This document shows positions 1 through 11,032 of a stretch of 64,000 nt of DNA, piece after piece; the first letter of the stretch is position 1; each line of letters starts with the position of its first letter. The notes beneath the pieces are model-generated. The model made no database searches. It was not told the DNA's origin and was given only the letters and a program-made list of their open reading frames with translations. The stretch is from Fistularia commersonii. Its lineage: Eukaryota; Chordata; Actinopteri; Syngnathiformes; Fistulariidae. The translations under genes and the position numbers were made by a program. The stretch is from contig JBBMNZ010000035.1 of NCBI GenBank assembly GCA_037954325.1, positions 10,299,501 through 10,363,500 of the forward strand, written 5' to 3'.

Positions 1-394
1 AGATTATCGGCCAGAATGAAAGGAAAGGTGTACAAGACAGTGGTGAGACAACCTATGCTGTTTTGCCTAGAAACAGTTACAATGACGAAAAGACAGGAGG
101 CAGAACTAGAGGTTGCAGAGATGAAGATGTTGAGGTTCTCTTTGGGGGTGACCAGGACAGATAGGATCAGGAATGAGTCTATCAGAGGAACAGCACATGT
201 TAGATGTTGTGGAGAGAAGGTTAGAGAAGCCAGACTGAGATGGTTCAGTCATGTACAGAGGTCTCAAGGAAGACCAAGGAGATTAGGGAGAGGATATTAA
301 GGGAGTGGGTGTGAGAGAAGGAAACAGAGAATAGGGTTAAATGGAGGTTTATTCACTGTAGCAACCCCTGAAGGGAAAAGCCAAAAGAAGAAGA
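1..394 (+). mobile_element. RTE-clade LINE, 3' end (5' cut by window edge)
   Basis: The reading frame from 16 to 300 encodes the conserved tail of the reverse-transcriptase ORF seen twice more in this window (near 51730-52153 plus strand and 16094-17339 minus strand), including the blocks AELEVAEMKMLRFSLGV and ARLRWF. It is followed by the family's 3' end (gcaacccctgaagggaaaagcc) and a very short AAG tail. The ORF is disrupted after VQR, where a stretch present in the sister copies is missing. It is a dead fragment; the 5' part lies outside the window. Confidence 0.85.
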
Positions 395-479
395 CTAATC
401 ATTTTAGCAGACAATCCCTTTTCTTTGTCAGTGTTCATAGCATTTAGTTTCATATTACCTTGCCTTTATGTTTATCTCC

Positions 480-1345
480 ATCCATCCGTCGTCTACCATT
501 TATCCGGGGTTGGGCTGCAGAGGCCCAGACTTCGAAAGAGGCACAGACTTCCCTCTCCATGGCTACTTGATCCAGCTCTTGAGGGGGAATCGTAATGCAT
601 TACCTGGCCAGCCAAGATGCATATTCCCTCTAGTGTTAGATATGCCCAGAACACCTCAAGAGGGAGGCGTCCAGGAGGCACCTTGACCAGGCGACAGAGC
701 CACCTCATCCGGCTCCTCTCCACCTTGAGGAGCAGAGACTCTGCTGAGCCCCTCCCAGATGGCTGAACTCACCTTATCTCTGAGAAAAAGCCTGGAAACC
801 TTGCAGAGAAAACTAATTTAGATCCACAACTTTGTTCTTTCAGTCACGAGCTTTGGGTTGTGACCATACGTGAGGGTAGGGATGTAGATTGATAAGTAAA
901 TTTAGAGCTCTATCTTCATCTGTCACTGCTGATGCCGCACCGATCCGCCTGTCAATCTCCCACTCTATCCTTCCCTCAAAACTTGAACTTCTCCACTTGA
1001 AGCAAGACCTCATCCCCGATCTAGAGTGGCCACTCCAGAAATCATGGTGTTGGATTTGAAGTTACTGATCAACATCCTGGCCACTTCACATTCGGCTGCA
1101 GAACCTCATCATTGGAAAAGCAGAGACCCAATATTGAGGCCGCCAAGCCAGATCCCTGCAATAACCTAGCTGCACCGAGAAAGTTCTGAACAGAAATGGT
1201 GGCAAAGGGCAGTGGAGTCCAGCCCTCACCGGAAATAAATCCACAACCAGCAATGTGGACCATTCTCTGACACAATCATACAGGGAACGAACAGCCTGCA
1301 GACTGGATGGGGACCTCCCATGCACCCTCAAGGACCCTACTGAGG
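480..1345 (-). mobile_element. CR1/Rex1/L2-group LINE fragment, decayed
   Basis: Read on the minus strand, 1345 to about 1060 carries reverse-transcriptase blocks (QAVRSLYD, FPVRAGL, then a degraded GLCFSNDEVL standing for the catalytic Asp-Asp box). About 980-720 has REWEIDRRIGAASAV-like and S-L-R-D-like blocks, and 723-493 encodes the C-terminal RWLCRLVKVPPGRLPLEVF segment. Frameshifts and stops are frequent. The plus-strand fragment at 49185-49905 carries the same blocks, so both belong to one family. The clade name is from memory of fish LINEs and is uncertain between CR1, Rex1 and L2. Confidence 0.75.
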
Positions 1346-2079
1346 GTCGAAAACCATGTGTACACACATCCATCATGTTTACTCTCAGCACATTTATCTT
1401 TGCACATGCGGAGTGCTTAAGTAATATTCTGTTGAGGCAGACAAATCCCAAGAATGAGTAAGACAGCCAAAAGTCAGGATATAATGCAAGAAATCCCTCA
1501 TTGCTGATAGAAGAAAAGGGATGAATGCACATTAAAACACTCTGGCTGTTAGACCAACAAAATAGGACAATCACCAGATGTTTCAAAAAACTCTTGCATG
1601 AATATGTCGTGACAAATTCATGGGAAGTTAGAATGGAACAAGGGAGCCAAGATAATAGTAGACAATGACAGTGAGTCATAATGTACGTGCTCCTTCCTCT
1701 TCCTTTCAATTGCTCCCTTTAAGGGCAAAAGAGCAAATCATCTGACACTATTCTTCTCATCCCCTTCTCTTCTTTTACATACTCACTCCCAAGCTGCTTA
1801 GAGTCCAGCCATGTATTTTAGACCAGCAACCTGTTATTGAATCCAACAGGAAAACTGTTGTAGTTTCCTCAAAAAGTAGGGAAGAGCAACTCAGACTTTA
1901 TACTACTCATTCATGACAGGCAGAAAAATAATCACTTTTTTCACATTTTTATGAGGCTTAATTTTAATGGGGCTTAAACACTCGTTTATTCACCATTATT
2001 AACGTTGGCAATACAAGAAATAAAAAGCAAATCCGAGGTTTGATAGCTAAAACTCATTTTAGGCTTAAATTATTTCTTG
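1346..2079. other. No gene recognised
   Basis: A moderately AT-rich stretch between the LINE fragment and the LTR of the decayed retrovirus. Open frames here have no recognisable motif; the long minus-strand frame reaching 1709 only makes sense below about 1345, where it is LINE-derived. Confidence 0.5.
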
Positions 2080-2755
2080 CTGAGCTTTGAAGCAGAGTTG
2101 TGCTGAACAGATTTGCCCTTTCTCCATCCTTGACCATGACATCACAGTTCTAATTTGAAGTCGTGGGAATCGGGCTGGAGTAAGACGATTCACAACGAGG
2201 TGGATCAATTTAGATGTGTGTTTATTAAGCAAAGCTTCTTCAAAAATCCCTAATACATAATCATCTAATACAGGTACCCGGGCTTTTACTGTTCCCCCAG
2301 TGTCTGCAGTCAACAGGTCCTGTGCTTGGAACACCCAGCAAAAAGCACCCTTCTCTCCCTGACTGGCTGTTACATACAGTTTTTACATGAATATTCATTG
2401 CAGGCGAGACAGGGTCTTCCACGTGTGCGTTGTTTTCCTCCCGTACGTCTTCTTTTCACTCTGCCCCAGTTCCTTCTCCATCTTTCTCCACTATCGCTGG
2501 GTCAGCACATCTCGTCCGTCTCACACTGATGTCTGAAAAGAGAAGACAACAACTTGCCCTCCCTAACAGGTGTGACCTGGAAGAAGGAGGCCTTCTCCAC
2601 TACAACCGCGAGCTGTTAATGTCACACTACGTCTGGCTCGCTCCCTGTAGGCGCCGAACTCTCGCGTTGTTTATCCGGGCTGCTGTTTGATTGGATTATA
2701 TGTTGAGCAAAGCAAATGTAATGTCTAATTCATGAGGAAAGCAAGTATGTTGATT
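2080..2755 (-). repeat. ERV-A 3' LTR
   Basis: About 2470-2752 is repeated at 14366-14658 in the same orientation, as expected for LTRs. On the minus strand it is followed by an AATAAA signal (complement of 2221-2226) and a U5-like stretch. The inner (high) edge is set by the end of similarity near 2752; the outer edge near 2080 is approximate and no target-site duplication was identified. Confidence 0.6.
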
Positions 2756-2789
2756 TCTTAATTTTCCCTCATGGCCTCTTCAAAAGAGG

Positions 2790-3228
2790 CCACCCCAAAT
2801 CATAACAATCATCGCATTTTAAGCTGTGCATTTCTGGTACATAAAAATCACTTCAGGATCATCCCCTCTTGTTGTGGTTCGTTATATACGTAAATGCGAC
2901 CTTCCCTTTGGACTAACATATATATTGTATTTCCAAAAACGTTAAGCCACGCGTCCCACATACTGGTATCTACTCCAAAGTGGTCCTTCATCTTTTTATT
3001 GAGCATGCACAGGCCGTCCAAAGCCACCGACAGTTCCCCACCTGTGGCCGTGTTGTTTGGAATGAATGTACAGCATTGGTCACCAAATATACCACATACT
3101 TATGACTTTTCTGCTAATAACATGTCTAACACAATACGATTCTGAAAAGCCATTAGGGATGTGGCCTTGAGTAACTCATGTATGGCCGCAAATCCAGCCT
3201 TGGTATAGTTGCCCAATTTCTGGATGTT
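2790..3228 (-). pseudogene. ERV-A env transmembrane-subunit remnant
   Basis: Just below the L1 insertion, the minus-strand frame contains the short motif FQNRIVLDMLLAEK. This resembles the QNR-ALD-L-AEKGG-type block found in the transmembrane subunit of gamma-type retroviral Env proteins. A stop follows shortly after, and the rest of the ectodomain is out of frame. The fragment is separated from the surface-subunit remnant (9480-10240) by the L1. It is a fossil with no intact product. Confidence 0.65.
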
Positions 3229-3459
3229 TTTTTTTTTTTGAACATTTATTAAAACAGGTTCCTTAACAGAGTCACACACAGTCTTACAAAACCTCATAAC
3301 AAGATACACATATACAATATTCTTTATAGGTCACTTATTTCCTCACTAGCAAGCGAAAAATAAAATTAAATAAATAAATGACTAAATAAATAAATAGGCA
3401 CACAAAAACAAACAAAAACAAAAAAAAACATCTAACTCAGTCAAATACAGATAATATCT

Positions 3460-4583
3460 TCAACTCTCCAAATATTTTTTAATGGGTGCCCATTTGTCAA
3501 GATATAGGTCTGTCTGAAGTCGTAAGTTTGCTGTTATGCGTTCCATGCAGTTTACATCCTTAAGCCTCTGATGCCACTGGTCCAGGGTAGGTGGGTGGGG
3601 TTTGAGCCAGTTTACTGTGATCATTTTATGTGCAATTAATAGAAGAACTCGAAGCAAAAACCCCTGGTTTTTCCTTAAATCGCTTATTGATGCTGTACCC
3701 ATAATAAATTGCTGTGGATCAATTGGTCTGTTTAATTTTAAAATCTCACTTATTTGTTTTTTTACCTCTTCCCAGAATTTCATCAGTTTAGGGCAGTCCC
3801 AAAAAATGTGGGAAAAGTCCCCTGTTATGCCACAGCCCCTCCAACACAGGGGGGAACAGGTACTATCATAAGAAGCAATTATCAAGGGAGTTTGTAAAAT
3901 ACCTTATTCTTAACTTCCAGCTGAACTCCCTCCATGTTGGGCTGCTTAAACATTTTTGCCAGGGCAACCAAGAACTCTCCCATTCTCCATCAGCAATCAC
4001 GGCATTAGATTCCAGTTTCCACTTAGCTTTCACATCCCGTGTGTCTACTAAAGTGTCCATACGTATCCTGCCATATATATCTGATATTGTATTTTTAATG
4101 TTCATTTTGTTCTCAACTATCTCAATCCAATATTGTTCAAAATTAGTTGAAGCTTCTTTAATATTGTCCCATTCTTTGTGTGTCATCAAATAATGTTGAA
4201 TTTGGAAATATCTAAATAGAGTCAATGTCGTATTTTGCCTGAAGTTGTGAAAAAGCCCTCAGAGTTCTTCCTTCAAATAACTGATTTATTGTGATTAAAC
4301 CTTTCCCTGCCCATCTAATGAAACCACCGTCCATCTTTGCTGGCATAAAGTCACCTGCTGCTGTTATTTTTGCTGCCCTCGATAGAGATAGAGGTAGATT
4401 CAGGAATCGTCTTGTCTTTTCCCAAACCTTAAGTGTATGGTTGACATATTCATTTTGTATCTTAAGTCCACGTCTTGCTTTTGAATTTAGAAAGGGAAGA
4501 GTTGAAAGCGACACATTTTTAACTGAACCGTGCTCTCTATGCACCCATCTTGTGTACATATCTAGTTTTATCCATGACACCAA
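3460..4583 (-). pseudogene. L1 ORF2 C-terminal region with Cys-rich motif
   Basis: Three overlapping minus-strand frames (4212-4583, 3866-4225, 3460-3885) make up the C-terminal part of ORF2. Near its end is the Cys-rich block CWRGCGITGDFSHIFWDC, typical of the L1/Tx1 C-terminus, followed by a basic tail. The frame changes show at least two indels. Confidence 0.8.
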
Positions 4584-4607
4584 TTTTCCAAGTTGTGCTG
4601 CCAGGTA

Positions 4608-5555
4608 TTAACTTCGGAAGTGTGGCAAGGCCAATCCGCCCTTATCTCTGGGTGCACAGAGTATTTTCAATCCCTCTCTGGGCCTCTTGTTCTGCCATAT
4701 ATATTTGGAAATGAGCTTATCCAGTAATGTAAAGGTAGATACAGGAACAGTGATAGGCAGAGCATCGAACAGAAACAGCATTCTAGGTAGGACATTCATC
4801 CTGATACTTTCTATCCTCCCAACTAAGGACAAAGGAAGCACCTCCCATCTTTCCATGTCATTTTTGATCAGAGAAATTAGTTTACCATAATTTGCCTTAT
4901 ATAGCTGACTTGTGTCGTGTGTGAGAATCATTCCCAGGTATCTAAAGCCCCCTTTTGACCACTTGAATTTCACCTGTCCATCCAAGCATGTCGGCCAGCA
5001 TCCTTTTATCAACATTGCTTCTGATTTCCCCTCATTCACCTTGTACCCTGACATCTCCCCATAGTCCCTCAGGCATTGCATAAGGGCCGGTATAGATGCC
5101 TGAGGATTTCTTATAAACAAAAGAACGTCATCCACGAACAACGAAATTTTGTGCATCTCCCCTCCTTCCCTGTCGAACGCCTTCTCAGCATCTAGACTGA
5201 GAAGCATTGACGGGTGAATCTGAATGTCTTGCCACTGATTGTACATGTAATGCTCTTCTAATATTATTTGCTCCTTGTCGACCCGGTATGAAACCGGTCT
5301 GGTCTGGATTAATCAATTTACCTAAGTACTTCTGCATTCTATTTGCTAATATGGCACTAATAATCTTAAGTCATTCCCCAACAAACTGATCGGCCTATAG
5401 GCACCACAATCTAATGGATCTTTCCCCTCTTTGTGTATAACCGTTATTACTGCCGTTATTACAGCTCTTAGGTGGGTCATTTTCCTGTAAGGCATAATTA
5501 AAGATCTGGCAAAGTTTTGGCACGAGCTCCTCTCCAAAGGCCTTATAAAATTCAC
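4608..5555 (-). pseudogene. L1 ORF2 reverse-transcriptase domain, core deleted
   Basis: 5346-5555 holds the fingers region (AVITVIHKEGKDPL, YRPISLL). 4608-5246 begins at LSLDAEKAFDR and jumps directly to GGEMHKISLFVDDVLLF, so the segment between the first catalytic Asp block and the second (normally about 100 residues) is missing. The catalytic box reads FVDD. Downstream thumb text (WEVLPLSLVGRI, FRYLGMIL) is recognisable. The two blocks are in different frames. Confidence 0.85.
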
Positions 5556-5562
5556 CTGGTAG

Positions 5563-6383
5563 TGTCCGTTTTTGTGGCTCCTGCCACGGGACCGGACTTT
5601 GTTGTCCCGCTGTGTTCAGATTATCATTCAGGGAAAAATGTCACAATGGCCAGGAACTAATCAAGCAAGGATGGTTTATTCAAAGTCAGGAAAATACACT
5701 TACGAGATATCCCGGGCCAGAATGAATGTCACCCCGCGAGGATCGTTCGGCTCCTCTAGACACCCACTGAGACGCGTCCAGTCGAATGTGTAGATGAAGA
5801 AGTTCTTGCCCCGATCCAAAGGATCAGGCTCATTTTATACCTTTTGGCCAAAGGGTCGGAGGGAGTCCTGACAATGGCTTCCCCGACCCCCCCGGTTTTA
5901 CGCTCTCTTGGAGTGCGGCCATCTGGGGTGCGGGCCTCGTAAACTGCGCTTCGATCAAAGCCGCTGATCGGAGGAAGTCCTGATAAACTTCCTCCAACCC
6001 CTGGTTTACGCTCTCTTGGAATGTGAGCACCTGGGTTGTGTAAAACTGTGCTTTGATCGAAGTCGCGGTTCGGAAGAAGTCCTGATAATGACTTCCTCCG
6101 ACCCCCTGGCTCTAATCTATTATCCCCGGGGGGTGTCATTGGAACAGCAGGGTAGCGCATTCCTTCACCTTACATGATGGGGTCTCGCAGTTACATTTTA
6201 CAGTCTTTGCAATTGATAGTGGAATAATGGTGTAAGGTTGGAGACTCTATAATTTGAAGTAGGGGATTTTGCAAGTCCCTCTCTTGACATGAGCGTTCTC
6301 ACGTCACACAAGGACTACAATCAAAATAAGTAAATACGATGAATGTATGTAAACACAATGTATTATAACGGAATATTCTAACA
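5563..6383 (-). repeat. Solo LTR (same family as ERV-B) inside the L1
   Basis: An 821-bp LTR in minus orientation, starting TGTTAGAATATTCC and ending GGAGCCACAAAAACGGACA when read on the minus strand, like the LTRs at 38723-39813 and 42284-43374. The 4-bp duplication gtag is exact at 5559-5562 and 6384-6387. It is about 270 bp shorter than the 38.7-kb LTRs because it has only one copy of the large U3 repeat. With one LTR and no internal region, it reflects LTR-LTR recombination. Confidence 0.92.
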
Positions 6384-6573
6384 GTAGACCATCTGTGCCA
6401 GGGGATTTGTTGTTTTTTAATGATTTAATAACGTCTTGTATCTCGTTTTCTCGGATAGGAGCTATTAATTCGTCCGCCTCAGATGCAGAGAGCTTTCTTA
6501 AATTAAGATTTTTGAATATATCTTCTAATTTCCTTTTGTCTTGTGTTTCTCCTGATGTATCATATAGATTTTT

Positions 6574-6969
6574 CTAGTAAGTTTGGAATGCCTCAGCTAT
6601 CTCCTCTGGGTGGGAGACCTCGGTCGGAGAGGAGGGATGTTTTATCTTAGGGACAATACGGCTTGATTGTTGTTTCCTCAGTTGAAAGGCAAGTAACCAG
6701 CTTGCCCGATTTCCCTTTTCATAGTACCTTTGGCTTGTGTATCGAAGTGCTCCCTCTGCTTTTTGTGTGAGAAGTTCATCCAAGGAGGTTTTACTTTCTT
6801 GAATTTGTTTAAAGACATTTTTGTCCCTTGTCATTTTGTGTTCATGTACTAGTCTTTTTATGTCACTTTCCAGCTGTTTTTCATTTTCCATTCTCTGTCT
6901 GTTTAATCTAACCGCAATTTCAATACATTTCCCTCTCAGCACCACCTTTGCCCCCTCCCAAAGAGTCAA
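6574..6969 (-). pseudogene. L1 ORF2 linker between endonuclease and reverse transcriptase
   Basis: A lysine- and glutamate-rich segment following the endonuclease, containing blocks such as WEGAKVVLRGKCIEIA and ERGNRASWLLA-like text. It occupies the expected place of the ORF2 inter-domain region. It is frameshifted relative to the endonuclease and truncated near 6574, just before the solo LTR. Confidence 0.75.
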
Positions 6970-7820
6970 GGGGGATACTGATCCATTGTCATTAATTTTG
7001 AAGTATTCATCAATTGTTTTTTTTTTTTAATGTTTTCCTTTATATTTGGATCTGTCAACAATGGAATATTTAGTCTCCAGTATTTGAAGTGCCAACCAAA
7101 GCCTAAATTTAATTTCATATATACAGGACCATGATCAGATAGGGTACCAGGTTCAATAACACATTCTCTGACTTTATATAAGCTTTGTTTTGAAATGCAA
7201 ATCAAATCAATTCTTGAGTATGACCCATGTACCATGGACAGAAAGGTGAAATCTCTCGTGGTTGGGTTCTTAGCCCTCCAAACATCCACAAGTCCTAATT
7301 CTTCCAACATATGTTTTGCTGCCCTGGATTTCCTGCTAATGGACCCATAATCAGAGGGAGTTTTATCCAATTTTACATTTAAAACACAATTGAAATGTCC
7401 TCCTAAAATTATAGTACCTCTGGCTTCTCTTGCCATTACAGTTGCCACCTCTTTAAAGAAATTGGGGTCATCTTCATTAGGGGCATGGATATTCATGATA
7501 GTTAGCTCTACTCCACCTACTGTTCCCATAATAAGTATATATCTCCCCGCTTTATCCTTCACTTCTCTCTGAATTGTAAAACTAATTGAATGACTAATTA
7601 AAATTGCTACTCCTCTCTTTCTGCTGTTTGAACAAAAAGCATAGAATACCTGTGCAACCCAGTCTCTCCTCAATTTCTTATGTTCTACCTCATTTAAGTG
7701 AGTTTCCTGTAGTAACGCTATTGAGCAATTAAATTTCTTCAACTGAGTCAGCATTTTCTTTCTTTTTATAGGATTATTTAATCCTTTGACATTATAACTG
7801 ACAATCCCTACCTCTGACAT
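6966..7820 (-). pseudogene. L1 ORF2 apurinic-type endonuclease domain (catalytic Asp changed)
   Basis: This frame encodes the N-terminal endonuclease of ORF2p, which nicks target DNA to prime reverse transcription. Seen motifs are SYNVKGLN near residue 8, LLQETHL near 36-42 (catalytic Glu), GRYILI, NIHAPN and SDHGPV near the end (catalytic Asp-His). The block normally reading GGDFN is GGHFN here, with His at about residue 142 in place of a metal-site Asp. The frame ends shortly after the endonuclease and continues in another frame at 6574-6969. Confidence 0.87.
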
Positions 7821-8358
7821 AAATCGGCATTTCTTATTTTCATTTTACTCTCCCCAGATTCACCTTTGCATAAAGTAACTATCCTTGCCCTAGTAGTAAC
7901 AAAAATTACTTGTACCGACCTAACCGACATGTCAAGGAAATAAGAACTCTTAAACACAGAACAGAAAAACTAAAGTAAACATATGTGACTTCCAATAGTC
8001 CAGCTGAGTACAGAGATCTGTCCAGCTCCTGTTGTAATGCAGGCAGAGGGTTGTGATTTAAGATTCCCTATGGGCAAAGTGCACTAAGTGCTGTCCAAAC
8101 CACAGACCAAAGAAAAAAACAAAATCTTTGGTGAGGCGGTGATCCCAACACGGGTCTCATCATAAAAAAATATTAATTGAAAATAATAGCAGAGTTAACG
8201 CTCCTCTCCTCTCAATGACTTTACAATATGATTCACTTAACTTCAGCATATTTGGCTGTTTAAACTATGAACAGTAATACACATAGAACTTTAAGATTGA
8301 CAGTAATAACGTTATCTAATTATTTTAACATTACCCGGGCACAGTACTCCTCATCATT

Positions 8359-9258
8359 TTAGTCCAGCAAAACAGCCCGCAGGTCTGCGGCGGACAGTGA
8401 TGTGTCCTTTCTTTCTCCCTTCCCACCATCCTGTCTTTGCCATGTATCTTTTGAGAGTTCCCATTCCAGTCTCTCTCTCTCGCTAATCTGCAACTCGATG
8501 CCCAGCTTCTTCAACGTTGGCACAGCATCCACCAGCGTAGGAAATATTTTCACTCCTGACTCCAAGTTGATTCTCAGCTGCGCTGGATAGCGGCACATTG
8601 CCCGGATCTCCTTCTCCTTCAGCTGCTTGATCACTCCTCGGACCCGCGTTCTCTTCCTCTGTGTTTCTGGAGAGTAATCCTGGTCGAAATAAATCACTCC
8701 TTTTTGGAACTTCACTTGTTTTTGGGCCCATGCTTGTCGCAGCACTGCTTCCTTTACTGTATAATCCGGAAACTTCACGATAATGGAGCGCGGAGGCACT
8801 GAACTCGCAGGCTTTAGCCCCAGTGATCTGTGTGCCCTCTCGATTTTTATATTTAGCTCGGGCGGGAGTTGTAGCGCCGTCTCAATTAAGTTCCTCACAA
8901 AACCAATCATGTCACCTTTCTCACTTTCCTCGGGGACTTGATAAATTCTCAGATTGTTGCGGCGCATCCGGTTCTGTAGATCGTCGCACCTGTTCGTCAG
9001 GGCCGCCTCCCATTTCAACAGGTGCCTCAGCATCCTCTTTTGATGCTGGCCTGTGTCCTCCACCTGGCATACCCTGGTCTGTGCTTCCTCAGTTCTCCGC
9101 TCTAGCTTCTCCATCCTTTGAATCAAGTCCGTGACTGACACCTCCAGTCTAGTTAATTGTTCCTTAGTGTCTGCAAATGCTTGCTTATTTTCTATCCTCA
9201 ACTCTTTCAACTCGCGAAGAATGTTCTCCATGTTCTGTTCATCCGTTTTTCCGCTCAC
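8359..9258 (-). CDS. L1 ORF1 protein (RNA-binding chaperone of the retrotransposon)
   Basis: About 299 codons with the layout of L1 ORF1p: a charged N-terminus, a long heptad-rich coiled coil (roughly residues 10-75, trimerisation), an RRM-like middle region around RRNNLRIYQVPE, and a basic C-terminal domain. In the family it coats L1 RNA in the cytoplasmic RNP. The frame begins at a GTG at 9258 and the first in-frame ATG is at QNM, 10 residues in. An ATG about 80 bp upstream is in another frame, suggesting a frameshift near the native start. The body is otherwise open, unusually well preserved compared with ORF2. Confidence 0.88.
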   Translation of the reverse strand: MSGKTDEQNMENILRELKELRIENKQAFADTKEQLTRLEVSVTDLIQRMEKLERRTEEAQTRVCQVEDTGQHQKRMLRHLLKWEAALTNRCDDLQNRMRRNNLRIYQVPEESEKGDMIGFVRNLIETALQLPPELNIKIERAHRSLGLKPASSVPPRSIIVKFPDYTVKEAVLRQAWAQKQVKFQKGVIYFDQDYSPETQRKRTRVRGVIKQLKEKEIRAMCRYPAQLRINLESGVKIFPTLVDAVPTLKKLGIELQISERERLEWELSKDTWQRQDGGKGERKDTSLSAADLRAVLLD

Positions 9259-9479
9259 CTGGCTTGGGGAAGATGGTGACCGATTTTTTCCTTTCGCTTC
9301 TTCTTGCTGTTTTTGCTGTTTTGCTGCGTGCTCATCCTAATCTGCAATGCTTCAGACTCACTCTTCCACCATTAAACTGTCAAGTATTTTTTCATAAACT
9401 GCCAAATACTACCAATTTTCGGGAGAGCTCAACTCCATGCGTATGTCTCAGTACGTTGCGTCACCGGAAGTCTTCTGGA

Positions 9480-10240
9480 TGTTGTAATGTTTTTAATTAA
9501 TACGATCTACATTTTTAATCTGAGTTACCCAAAGGAATATTGATTCGAAGCCTGCTGCCACTTGATTGACTAATTTGTAGACTTACCTAGTCTAGGTAAG
9601 TCACATCTTTAGCCAACAACCAAGGTTCAGGGTTGGTATCTCTCTTTTTTTTTGCTTTGATATGCAGCCATCAGTTCTGAGGAGGAAATTTGCAGGACAG
9701 AAACAGGTAAAATGAGTCATATCAGAACGCATAGTCCTGATGTATCTCTGAGGATCCTGTTGTATATTTTATCATCACCACACCACCACTACACATCTAC
9801 TTACGGGAGTGAATTGAGATTGAACGAAAATGATGATCTTGCACCAGTTCGGTGGTATTGACCCTATTGTTCTCGTTGTTCCTGTAAACTTAACATAGGA
9901 GAAATGATTCGCAGCTACATGTTTGTAAAATATCGGGTTTACTGTCACGGTTGGGACTACCGGATGAGGATCAGCATATCATTGGCATGATTTACGAATA
10001 ATTATGGTCGAGTCCATAACGGCCAGCAGACAGTCCGCCGTTATAGTGGTTAGCACAATTTTAAGCAAGGGTCTCAGGCCCATACACACTACATAATCTT
10101 GTTCGGTTTGGTTTGCGGGTTGTTCCGCCATTGGTAACCAATTATTGTTAAAAGCGGATACTCCTGTTACTGCCTAGAACCACTGATGCATGTGGTCTTG
10201 TGGTGTGATTACAAAAGCCCCGGTCGGCCTAGTCCTCTCC
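9480..10240 (-). pseudogene. ERV-A env surface-subunit remnant
   Basis: Immediately downstream (minus strand) of the integrase end, several short open blocks such as NNNWLPMAEQ and DYVVCMGLRPLL resemble surface-glycoprotein segments of fish gamma-like retroviruses. The region is cut by the L1 at 9472. Stops and frame changes leave no intact product. The assignment is weaker than for pol and relies on position plus these blocks. Confidence 0.5.
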
Positions 10241-10368
10241 AGTTCGGGTACAGAATACTAGAACGAAGCATATTACTACTGCACAGCTTATGATACAGCC
10301 TGTAACACACCTCCCCCTCTTCGAGTGAGGGAACCCCAATCCACAGAAAATGGTCATAATTTCAGTAA

Positions 10369-11032
10369 TCACGGAATCAAATGGGGATGAATTTGAAAGT
10401 AATGGTACCACTTTGATGCTCCTTTCTCTTTGAGCTGGACAGCCCTGCCGGTTTGAGCCATGACGGTGAATGGGCCTCTCCACCATGGTTCCTGACACTT
10501 CCTGGACAGCGATTTAAGGAACACTTGGTCCCAAGTTGGAGGGTCTTCGACCTCCGTTGGTGCAGCTCGATCAGCAACCTGTTTGGAAACACTAGAAGCT
10601 AGTGAGTTTAGTTGTGCCCAGTATGTTTTATATGATAGCTTGGGGATTGGTACTTCAGAGGCCAGTACAAGGGAGGCCGCTGGGCCGGCATTAGCCGACC
10701 CGTCAACAAATCGGATGGACATTGAAATACTGGCAGGTTGTACAGCTGTGACAGTGTTCCCATACCATGTCCTTCATATTTGGGTGCCACCACATATGGA
10801 GGCGAGAAATCATGGCTTCTGGTCCGAAGTGGGATAGCGAGTGGGCTTCAGCTAGTGCAGCTTTAGACAGGGGGCCCATAGGTAGTACAGGTGCCCCTTC
10901 CGGTCCATGCCAAAGTTCGTCCGCTGTTCGTCTAGCTTCGTGAGCTATCCAACATGATTTCTCCTCAGGGGGATGCCCGAGTTTGGTGATCCTGAAGGGT
11001 GTCTTCCGAGATGGCAGGGGGTAGAGTGTCAT
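10369..11032 (-). pseudogene. ERV-A integrase remnant
   Basis: The upstream part encodes an N-terminal zinc-binding HHCC pattern (AEAHSLSHFG, then HCHSCTTCQYF). The 10369-10722 frame encodes the C-terminal SH3-like domain (WWRGPFTVMAQTGRAVQLK, then WYHYFQIHP). The central catalytic DDE core is largely missing between the two. Integrase inserts retroviral cDNA into chromatin; this copy cannot be functional. Confidence 0.78.

Larger units (their letters stand above)
3229..9472 (-). mobile_element. L1-clade LINE, nearly full length, nested in ERV-A env
   Basis: The element reads 9472 to 3229 on the minus strand with an ORF1 (8359-9258) and a broken ORF2 (about 3460-7820), ending in a poly(A) tail (T run 3229-3239 on the plus strand). 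The 11-bp target-site duplication ttctggatgtt is exact at 3218-3228 and 9473-9483. Excluding the 821-bp solo LTR inserted at 5563-6383, the L1 is about 5.4 kb. ORF2 carries frameshifts, a deletion in the reverse-transcriptase core and an endonuclease substitution, so it is not autonomous. Confidence 0.93.

Noticed and set aside
1086..1709. 207-codon minus-strand frame
   Set aside because: Its lower half is LINE reverse transcriptase and the upper half has no motif; it is not a host gene.
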